Shown in pieces: positions 46,309 through 56,500 of a stretch of 64,000 nucleotides of DNA (its first letter is position 1; each line of letters opens with the position of its first letter). Source of the DNA: Protonemura montana (taxonomy: Eukaryota; Arthropoda; Insecta; Plecoptera; Nemouridae); the NCBI GenBank assembly GCA_947568835.1, contig OX387610.1:6101501-6165500 (forward strand), in the 5' to 3' direction. The position numbers were made by a program, and so were the translations under genes. A model generated the notes under the pieces. That model was given only the letters and a program-made list of their open reading frames with translations. It had not been told where the DNA came from and did not search any database.

Positions 46309-46346
46309 AATAAATAGCAGAGAAGAGGAACTTGCGACAATCAGTT
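46309..46346 (+). promoter_or_regulatory. core promoter: TATA-like box and initiator
   Basis: AATAAATAG at 46,309-46,317 and TCAGTT at 46,341-46,346. If transcription starts at A46,343, the TATA T at 46,311 is 32 bp upstream, the standard spacing. The initiator fits the arthropod TCAKTY consensus. No downstream promoter element is evident at +28. The start codon follows at 46,450. Confidence 0.65.
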
Positions 46347-46449
46347 CGTTGATAGCGTCTACCGTTTACACATTCCTGTGGTTGTTTTTCGGTTGATTAA
46401 AATTAAAATAAAAACTTATCCAACCGTAAAATCAGTGGTTGTCTCCTCG

Positions 46450-49400
46450 ATGTCTGTTCATATATTATTCAAGGTTTTTACTTGGTTTTGTCTCGCTGTG
46501 ATTACGCTTGCAAACCCTCTGGTAGACACCGAAATACCAAGCGTTGGTACCGATGCTGGTCTCTACAGTCAAGACTACTTTGAAGGAGATATTTTATTGG
46601 CTCCGAAGGTGGGTGAAACCATTCAGCGAGTTTATGGTCCCAGATGCCATAAAATTAGATCTACATTGTACGAATTTATTACCTTTTTTTGAGTTTTTTT
46701 TTTCTGTCGAAAATACCGATTGTCTACAGGCCAGTTATTGCAATAGGTACATGATTTATAAAACAAGGAAATTAGCTCACGCGAGTGTTTTGATGGATAT
46801 ATTACGATCGCAGACAGAGTTACTTTCGATTCATGGCTAAGTCGAGATGAAAGAAAAGCAAAATGATAATTTTGATATCGTTTTAGAATATAGAGTGGTC
46901 CGTCAAGTACTTGCCAATGATCGTAAAAGCGACCATTAATGTTGTAATTACCATAATGCTATAGCATGTGCATTAATTCAACAGTAGTAAATACACGCAA
47001 CCACAAAATAGGAGCAATTCGTGATGGGAATCGCCATTGTGTCAAAATCCTAGACGAAATTCAAACCAAATCCAGAAGTTATCATGTGTTTAACTGGAGC
47101 CTGGATGATTTTTCAGGGTAAAAACGCTGTGACTGACAGAGCGAAATTGTGGCCTAGTGCGACAATAATCTACAAGGTGAACGCGAATGTGGGTAAGCAT
47201 AAAATTTAAATGTATCTACATATCGCGATGTTTAATGCAAGGGTGGGAAGAATCAGTTAAGTTGGTCTGGTTTGCAGTATGAGTCACAACTCCAGCGTTA
47301 AGTGATTAGTGTTTTCTGTTAGTCAGGAATTTGTCTGTGCTCGCACATGCTACCCATTGATCAGATAACGCTATGGGCTCCGATGTCGCCCCATATTTTC
47401 TTTCACTATACAATGATCTATAGAAAGAATACCTGACTATAAGTTCAATAAACTTCAAAACCACTTGTGACTTGAGAAATTGCGAAAAAGCTTTAAGATG
47501 TAGTTAGTAGATTATAGCTTTTACCTCTTAAATAAAAAACGAGGAGAAGCACCGTGAAGATCGCGGTAGGATGAATGAAGTTTTCAATTTGACGACACGT
47601 TCGATAAAACTGTAATAAGTAGGTTTAATAAGTAACTTCTTGCACTAGAAACTATATTGGCAACCACTGGTGCATGTTGTCGTGGAGGAAGGAAAGGGTT
47701 GACTGAGCATAAAAATGTAATTTACAGCTGACGACCTTGAACAAAAATATGCAATAACGAACTTGGGGATTATTATTTTCAAATGTTCTAACCGCCTCTA
47801 GTGAACACAGATCCAACCAAAGAGATCCAACTCAAACCGAATAGAATCTGAGTTAAATTTTTAATTCTTCGGGCTCAATTGTAGTTGTTAGTTATAGAAA
47901 GACAATGAATTTACGTGGATCAGAAACAAAATTTAACACATTTTGCGAGATTTGTTAAAGGTTTCTTAATAAAATACCTATAGGTAAAACTAGCACAAGT
48001 GATTCAAATTCGATGCTAAAACCATAGTTTCTAAGGTAGAAAATTGTAGAAGTATGCTCAAAACCCAATAAAATGATCTATACAATCTGCAACAAACAAA
48101 ATACAGAAATACAATACATTTTTTTAACACTCTTTCTTTCCTTGCAAGTAGTGGTTCAGACGGTCTTTAGTTCAGATCCAGATAAAGCACCTAAGAACCT
48201 AGAGACCTAATGCGAAGACACCTCTAAAAATTCACTCACAATCAAATGTTCTCTTCCAGGCTGTCCGTACTCGAAGCAATGTGGAATCTTACACCAGGCA
48301 GTAGAGCATTACCACGAGAACTCGTGCATTCGCTTCAAGGAGCGCTCCAACGAAGCCAACTGGGTGGACATTTTTTACAACGATGACAGGTAAAACCAGA
48401 ATGGGATTGGGGGAAAATGATGTGGACGCTTCAAAAAATTTGCTGAAATTATAACTACCTGAATCCTGAAAATCCTTAGACCCTTAGACCTTAGACCCTA
48501 AAAATCCAAACAAATGAAAGACTGATTAATATTTTTCACACAACAGCGTAATGTTTCATGGTGTATTTTGATTTACGTCAATTGTTAAATATTTGGAGAA
48601 ATTTTGATGCCCACAAAAAAATGTACGAGAATAATTACAGGTTCTTAGATACTTATTGCCATATCATCACTTTTATAATCAGCAGAGCGTGCATGGAGAA
48701 AGACATTCACAATTAACAATCGCAAAGCAATGCAATTCGCTGTCACTGACCGAGCTCGCAATTTTTCAGTGGAGCGTGTTGGTCATCGGTGGGAATGTTC
48801 GGCGGAATGCAGCGGCTTTCTCTCGGTCAACGCTGTTGGTACCTTGGCATCGTAATTCACGAACTTGGCCACGCAATCGGATTCTGGCACGAGATGAATC
48901 GGCCCGATCGAGATCAACACATCTCTATCAATTGGAACAATATCATCTCTGTAAGTGACTTGGTCAATAAATCTTTGGTTTCTCTAAGTAACAAACATTT
49001 AAAGATACATTTGGATACCACCATACCCCTCAGTGATCTAGGTAACTTAAAAGTGATAAATCAATTATTTTCACTAATGAGTAAGTGTGAATTTTGTGCA
49101 ACTTTAAGTTGTAATAGGTTGTGATTGAAGATATAATTAACTCATTGAATGTGTAACTGCTGTCCTTATTTGATTTTTTGTTTTGACAACGGGCCATGTG
49201 GCATTGGTCTATTGACGTTGGTGAATTTGTGGATGACGATGAACCTTATGTAGCTCCGAATAAAGCAGGTAATCCAGTGCTGGTGGGTAGCTTCTCTAGT
49301 TGAAGAGCACCATGGGCACCACCGGCTTAACGTCTTTTCCAAAGGATAGTTCAATGAGAACAACAGGATGCCTCCACAGAGGTTGATAAGCAAAATGAAT

Positions 49401-51931
49401 GAAGTTCATGCACTAACTTTCATCGCTATAACCTCTCTGCCAAGCAGAACTAGTACCTGACCCAGCGCAGTGTTGCGTACCTTTAGTGATACCTTTCCCT
49501 TTAGTGAGAACCGCTGTTCCCGACACGCCAAACCGTAACAACCTATAACAATAAGTTACTTTTCACCACAAAGCAAAGCAACGTTTAACGACCATTACTC
49601 ACGTTAATTTTGTTCTATGTGTATTTGCAGGGCTACTCAGCAGCTTTCATGAAACAAGCCAACAGTGAAACTAATTTACTCGGCGAAGAATTTGATTACA
49701 CTTCTGTAATGATGTACGATGAGCTAGCATTCTCAAAGGTATGTGTTTTAAGCCAATAGAGTGACTAAACGCTGGATATTTGTTGTGGTGAAGAAGGAAA
49801 TAGAGAGGGAGCGCAACTTAGGGGAGAAGAAAATTGGCGTCATGTGCTGCACTTGTCGAGAAATTCTAAATTCTCAGCATTTTTACAAATTTCTTAAGAA
49901 GTTCACCATGGGACACACATTTTCTGCTCCAGTATGTTGCCCTCCATCTCTCTTTACTTCTTCACCTCTATCAGGATGTCTTTCAGCCAGAAGGAACTTT
50001 TTAGCTCACCTTTGTAATCGACACCAGCACTACTGGAAGAATCCTCTTAATATCATACTTAAATGAAAGATGCTTTAACAACTTACCAGCAAAGTTTTTA
50101 ATTAGTCACTTAATGAGCTGTTGTGACGTTTCAGGACGGTGTTTCAGAGACTTTGAGATCAAGGAAAGCCGGAGTGATAATCGGTCCGATCTGGAAGAAA
50201 TTTAAACTAAGTGGCAGTGACATCCGTAGACTTCACAAACTGTACAACTGTCCCAGTAAGTACATCTACCTTACAATAACTTGAAGTGACGTAATTCACT
50301 TTCTGAGGTAGTAACCAAACGCAATTTGAACTCATTTAAGAAAAAAGTAATTTAAGATGTAAAAAACCTTTTAAGAGATACATTTTCCTTTACTTACAGG
50401 CAACGATCCCATGCCTGGATTCCCGATCAGCACCAAGTGCAACTTCAACAGGGACATTTGCGGTTTCACAAACGGCAGGTCAGAAGTCTGGAAGTGGAAG
50501 AAACCAGGTTTGTTTAATTCTTAACTCTTAAGTTACCTCTTTCAACTGTAACAATAACACTTTGTGTGACTCGTTTGTGTAAGAGCATACAAATACTTCA
50601 AATACTTACACCCAAGGAATTTAAAATAATTAAAATGAATCTAATTTAAGTCGACAAAAAGTAAACTGAAGGCTGTAGGTTACCAAAAAGATATTTATTT
50701 TTAGCAGCAAGCTCCAGGTTTAGTTCTGGAAGCTCCTCTGGTTTGATTTTCTCGTTGTACGTTTCAGAAGGCTTCGTGTACACAGACATCGAGGAAACAC
50801 AACATACGCGGGGAATCTTCTTGTCACTGAACCAACACTCGGCAATGGCTCCGAATGCGGAGGGATGTATCCGATTCTGGTACCACCTCAACGGAGACAT
50901 TAGCGGCTATCTCAAGGTACTGAAATTGGAAACACTTGCAGGTTTTTGGCTGAGGCATACTTCTTGACATCTCATTAAAGCATGCATTAATTCTTACATT
51001 AATTAATACTTCTCAGATCACTACTGATCACCCCATCAAAAAGGTTTTTCCTGTTTAACGGGCTCCGTTTTTTTGTTTAAGCTATCGCAAGCCTACCTGA
51101 AGAAAGCAACGCAGCTCTTTCTGGATCCAAATGAAATCACCGACTTGTGGGTCGGTAGGAATAGGACTCAATGGATTGGAGTACAAATCCAAATCGCAGT
51201 TGACAGACCGTTCAAGGTAAATATAGGTTTGCTCAGGTTTTCTCATAATTCCAATTAGTTTCTTCACAATCCAATTTTGCCTGAAGCGTGAATTTCAAAT
51301 TTTACAGATATGTAAAATAAATTCACATATCTGACATGCAGTTATATAAGAAAGCAGAATTGAAATGCTTTGTTAGGCAATCTCAGCATCTTCATGGCTA
51401 TCAAACGTGGAATCTACTATTGAATCTCCAATAAGTAATTGCATTTGTTTTCAAAGTTGGCACATAAAAAAGGCTATCTTAGAAAAATGTCAGTGCAATC
51501 ATCTTAATAATAATAATAGCCGTTTAATTTTTTTTGAGAACTCTTCTCGATCTTATTAGCTATGAAAAAACCTTGTGCGAGGTATGTGCTACTTGCGAGG
51601 TTTGTTTCGAAATGGCAAAACCTTCATTGCAATAACTTGAGAAAAATATAAAATATCTCTCTTATGAAAGGCTTCTTTACCTGCCATTTAAAAAATGAAA
51701 TTATTCCAGCTTATCTTCGAGTCGCACTTCGACTCAAATGCGAGGGACGGCACAATTGCTTTGGACAACATTGAAATCCTCTACACAGCTTGCCCGGCAC
51801 CAAAAGTAACGTCAGACGGCTCTATGAAGCTAGTCGATTTCGAAACGTCAAGCCAAACTACCAAAGAAACGACAACTGATGCTGAAGAGAACAACACCAG
51901 CAACCACATCGATAGTTCTATGCCTGGCTAG
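46450..51931 (+). CDS. secreted astacin-family metalloprotease with MAM domain
   Basis: Zinc endopeptidase of the astacin (M12A) family, 462 aa. Coding exons: 46450-46608, 47117-47192, 48260-48389, 48770-48950, 49631-49738, 50135-50255, 50400-50507, 50768-50916, 51082-51216, 51710-51931; all introns GT-AG and phases agree. Residues 1-21 form a signal peptide. FEGD (44-47) is the prodomain motif whose Asp blocks the zinc. The catalytic domain spans about 55-258, with HELGHAIGFWHEMNRPDRD (152-170) giving three His ligands and catalytic E153. The Met-turn SVMMY (207-211) keeps Tyr but has Met where His is usual. C101, C125, C144 and C257 fit the two family disulfides; C80 and C86 are extra. A MAM domain follows (272 to about 425; CGF at 279), then a Thr/Ser-rich tail. 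A 46,378 upstream start is non-ATG and would precede the signal peptide, so 46,450 is chosen. Meprin-like in layout but without EGF, TRAF or membrane anchor. Substrate unknown. Confidence 0.93.
48951..49630 (+). other. astacin intron 4 with SINE insertion
   Basis: Begins GTAAGTG and ends ATTTGCAG. 49,175-49,536 is a 5S-type SINE in antisense orientation to the gene. The remaining intron is unremarkable. Confidence 0.75.
49175..49536 (-). mobile_element. 5S-type SINE in astacin intron 4
   Basis: On the minus strand a degraded 5S head (CACTAAAGGTACGCAACACT, GCGCTGGGTCAGGTA) is followed by a body with GAGAGGTTATAGCGATGAAA, AGGCATCCTGTTGTTC, GACGTTAAGCCGGTGGTGCC and GGTGCTCTTCAACTAGAG. The 3' end is at CACATGGCCCGTTGTCAAA. 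Confidence 0.75.
49760..49880 (+). repeat. intronic repeat shared with ATAD2 intron, copy A
   Basis: TTTGTTGTGGTGAAGAAGGA, AGAGAGGGAGCGCAACTTAG, AATTGGCGTCATGTGCTGC and CTTGTCGAGAAATTCT match 58,760-58,870 colinearly. It lies in the intron between astacin exons 5 and 6. Class unknown. Confidence 0.6.
51341..51490 (+). repeat. single unit of the 43.5-kb tandem repeat, in astacin intron 9
   Basis: TATAAGAAAGCAGAATTGAA, TTAGGCAATCTCAGCATCTT, GAATCTACTATTGAATCTCC, then TTTGTTTTCAAAGTTGGCAC and TTAGAAAAATGTC. The same element as 43,505-43,865, without the tandem amplification. Confidence 0.7.
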
Positions 51932-52323
51932 ACATTCAAAATTAATTGGCTTACCAATAAGTTATTGTTACTTAAGGAATCAATGCTGAGTGATAACGCA
52001 TGAATCTGTATAAAGGCTGGTGATACTGTTCGTGTGACAACTAGAAAGAAAAAGATCCTTACAACCAGATCGCACATCCAGCTGTAGGTAATGTTTGTCA
52101 TTATGTTAACATGAATGGAATTTCTTTTGAATTATTCTGGAAAGGTATTCAGGAGGGATTTTAAAAATTGAGACCTCTGAATGTGACCGGCTACATAAAA
52201 GTAGCCGCCATGTTTCAAAACAATTGAGTAACACACAAAAACAAATTGAAACTTATACAGCCTTTCTTTAATAGTAATAATAATTAATAATAATACCTAA
52301 TACATTCATCGAAAATGAATAAA
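51932..52323 (+). terminator. astacin 3' UTR with candidate poly-A signal
   Basis: AATAAA at 52,318-52,323 lies 387 nt beyond the stop codon and is the first canonical signal after it. The true cleavage site is not determinable from sequence alone. Confidence 0.45.
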
Positions 52324-52329
52324 GACGCT

Positions 52330-53525
52330 ATCAGAGACGAATTGAAATGTTTTCCATAAGGCAGTTCTCCATCGAATACAGGACTACATTTAACAGTCGA
52401 TGCATTTACTCTGTGACCGTTTCCTTAGCGTAAGAACGTCATCACATCACGGTTAAGTATTCACAACATCGGAGGCCATCATTCCCATTCAGCCGATATC
52501 TCGTTACCAGCAATTACCTGTTTGACCATTTACTCTTAACAAACATGAAACACTAGTAGTATTTTGGTACAAAAAAAGAGAAATACAAAATCTACGTTAA
52601 CTTAACTAACAAACTTAAGGTACACACATTTCATTATCTGGCAGTGTAGTCTTGATAGACCAACCTAAATCGGTATCGTTCCGTAAATTACGATACCATG
52701 ACCCGAAAACATATTGACGTATTTCTATTGAGCCTCGATGAAAACTGCAAGGTGAAAAAAAAAAAGGAAAGCTTACAAAGTCGGCAGTTGATCGTAGATG
52801 AGCAGGGGAAGACCACTTGATTCTAATGACAAGCGATGAGATCATTTTGGGAAGTCGCTACCCCTAAATCGGCCAGTCTTTGGTTACAAAACAACCCGAA
52901 AATCTTTTGTTAACTAAGCACGGCGCTGTAAGAGGACATCTCGCGCCAGTACGACCAAACACTGCAGAACATATTTTTGGCATATTAACTTAATGTTGGG
53001 CTAGTACAACAGCTAGTCAGATCGCTTCAGTAGTTTACGACGCTGGCTTGCCTGTTTTTCTTTGAGTGCTTTGCAAACGGTAACTGTCCATCACATCAGA
53101 AGGGACAGATTATAAATAACGATCAGTTTTACAAAACAGAGATCTAGTCTTTTGAACCAACGGCACAAAACATATTGAAAGTCGAAACCGGCATTCATAT
53201 TAACCAACGTTCTTCTACCGACATCATAAACTTACTGGTAATAACACTTAAACCCGTAACTAATCAAGACTAGCCGCAACTTAGCTGAGATTCAACAGTT
53301 TGAAATCTAGGCATATCCCCTAGATGTGCATCAAAGAACAAATAAAAAGTGAAAAGTGAAAAGAAAAAACCGTTCCTTTTACTGTGCTTAATCATGAACT
53401 CATTGCGCCGCCTAACAGAGTCGTACTGCTGAGAGATGTCCGCGTAACTAGCGTCCGCACGAGGCAATGTACGAGTGAGGGCAGTGTCACGGAAAGGCAG
53501 CAATTCCGCTCGGCAGTATTTGTCT
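52330..53525. other. intergenic region between convergent genes
   Basis: Must include the ATAD2 3' UTR on the minus strand. I see no canonical AATAAA on that strand here; an ATTAAA lies near 52,267-52,272, within the astacin UTR. No further gene or repeat family recognised. Confidence 0.4.
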
Positions 53526-53529
53526 GTGG

Positions 53530-56500
53530 CTACAAGCGCGATGGAGATGCCGCCGTAAGGTTCTCGAATCGATCCAGCTCTTCAGAGAGGAGCTGCGGAA
53601 GATAAAAAATCGTCACCAACTAGTCTAGAAATGCTACGTCTCTATTCCTAGCACCTCCGCTAGCAGTGAACTGAGTGATTGAGCTCCCAACGCGAGGAGA
53701 GGGGAAGAGAGGCTAACTCGTAATTTATGCGCGGGTTACAGCCGGGGAAAATACTCCGACAAAAAATACACAAATCCCGTGAAATCTGATTTAAATTGCA
53801 AATGCTTGCAATACATCATTATTAGGAACACTAATAACTGCTCAAATATTGGTGACCAAACAGGCAATCAAACCCCAGTTTCTCATTGATAGCTGCTTAT
53901 CGATTAAGTAACTTTTTGGTAAGAGATCGCAAATGTTATCTTGTAAAATAACGTGTATTAATCCTGGAATTTACTGGGGTTACTGTTGATATTTTTGAAA
54001 AAGTTGCATGATCTCCACCCAGGTATATCATTTCTAGAAACCAGCCCAGGTACCTGCTACTTCAAAGGCATACACTGCTGAAAAACTCTGGAAAGGTTTT
54101 CACTTCACAACAACATAAAATCTTGTGCAACACCCACACTGCCAGCAGAAGTGATAACAGAACAGATGACCGCTACGTACCTTTGGGAGGGCATTTCGAT
54201 CGAACGCCCGCGCAAACGTGGCGACGTGTTTGGCAAGGCGAGCGCGGATGTCCAGCAAAGTTTCAACGTCGCAGTCGCATGTGAGGTAAACAGCGCGCGA
54301 CAGTAGGTTTGCCAGCGCCTCACGATCCACAGTTACCTCAGTCTGGTTAAAAAAATACAGGTTCTTGAAAAAACTATTAAAAAGCTGGGTAAACTTATTT
54401 TCCTGACGTTTTGCAACTTATGCCTGTTACTCCATCAAAGGTGATCAGCTGATTATTTTTTCAATACATATTGAACTAGGACATGAGTCTGAAAACCATA
54501 AAAATAAAACTTTCAGTGGGATTTCAAAATCTGAGCCCTAGCTGGGTTTTGTGAACTTGAATTTGAAATAGAATTCATCCATTGGTCTCTGTGGTTAGTA
54601 GGCTGGCATTCTTGCCTCATGGTAAAGTAAGCCGTAATTTCTTCATAAAAATCAGCTGACAGCTGATGGTGACCCAACCAAAATCTCTTCAGCGCAATGC
54701 TGCTAAACTTTGGTAAAACAGGTCAAATCTGGAGGGAGATTGGACAAAAAATGTCGAAATATTTACCTGAACAAGTCAAAGTTTAATGCCCAAAATGGGA
54801 ACATTTTTGAGAGGCAGCAAAAGAAAGGAAAGACGGGTGTTTCGAACAAATCAAATCATCCGATTTCAAGAAGAAACTATCTGGGAGAAAATATCTGTGG
54901 ATGATCATGTCGGGAGATGTCAGCAGAACTTCAGTGATTACAGACATCATTGCCAATGTTGTTCAATTGACGTAAGTACAAAGATAATGATAGATAAAAT
55001 AGATGGATTATTTCTAGAAGTTCTTTACCAGGATTTTGATTGGCTCGCCATTTCTTTCTTCTGGGTGAAGGCAGCTATCAGAGACGTCCATTTTCTCGGC
55101 TGCAGCAGAAGTCTCGAGGGAACTATTTGTCGTCGCCGTAGGTGATGAGCTAAGCTCAGCTGGGACTGGTGCTGCATGGACGGTATGGAACATTTATCTT
55201 AGACAATCGAGACACAGCAAGATAACCAGAAAAATGGGAAAAGCCTGACTTTTGTAAGCATTTTTTTTTTTTAACCAAACATGTTAAATGCCCAGTAAAT
55301 TAGGATTTAATTTAGCCATTGAAAGCAACAAGTAGAGCAACAATGAAACCATTCAGAAAAATCCTTCAAGTAAATTGATTGATTGGTGTGTTGTCCTCAA
55401 CGTACAACATCTACTGCAGCTCAGTGACCCACTAATGACCAAGCAAAAAATTTCAAAACCATCAAATTAGTGACAACCGCTTAAAATGCTATTCAATGTT
55501 TGCTTCAGTTAGTTCAAATTATTATTATTATTATTTATTCGCATACTTAGGCATGGTACATGTTCTTATGCAAGTTCTTAGAGTAATAGGAAAGTAAATT
55601 TCTGTTAAATCATGATTGCCGGTTGTATGGTGCCGGTTAGTGTTAAATTAAATTAAAAGTAGTAATACAATGAAAATCAGCAAATAGAATTCAACATATT
55701 GGGCAAATCACATAAAGCAGGTTTAATGGTGTCAGTAAATGAGTGGGCGATAACGAGGAGGATGAGAACTTGACCTGGCATAGAAGGAAACGATAGAAAA
55801 CCTTGTGCTGGCACATAGCCTGCTCCTGTCGAACCAATGGGACCACCGACATCCTTTCTGAAGGAAAGTTCTACTCAAATAAAATAAATAAAAAAATAAA
55901 TAAATAGAATACGTTTCCACCACAAATCCATGCTGTCAAAAGGTTGATAAGCAACTAAATTTCATCTACCAACCCTCTTCCAAACAGAACTGGTCATGAT
56001 TATGATGGTCACCCATCTGATACCTGACCCAGCGCAGTGTTGCACAAATTTGGTGATCTCATAAAAACCAATGTTTCTAACACGTGGATCCTCTTGCTCA
56101 CCCTTCTCCTGCTGTGGACTGGGCAGCTTATCGTTGCCACTCTCATGCAGCGCTTGATCCCTCACAACCGCGGCCGGGGCGTCGACATGGCTCCCGTCTC
56201 CGTCTGAACCAAAGCCGTTGCAAATCGGCTGCGAGCCGCCTGTCACCATCTCGGCCTCGGCATGGTTGTCATCATCGGTGCCTGTAACGATCAACGACCA
56301 GTCAAGTTGAATCCCTTGCAAGCACTAAGTTTTGTGGTGAATAATGGAAAGGAACAAACTTTCCAGAAAATTTGCACTTTCAGAGTTATTTTGGTTGATT
56401 AATTAGATCATACCAACCCTAAATTACAAATTATTGTGTGTTCCCTGGATTCCCCAGGAAATATATGAACCCACTTAAACCCCCTTAAAGTGGTGAAAAC

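Noticed and set aside
46544..46840. 98-codon ORF downstream of astacin exon 1
   Set aside because: It is in a different frame from the spliced product and crosses the exon 1 donor. The spliced frame gives the correct astacin sequence.
48656..48958. 100-codon ORF over astacin exon 4
   Set aside because: A shadow frame; the other frame carries the zinc-binding motif and fits exon phases.
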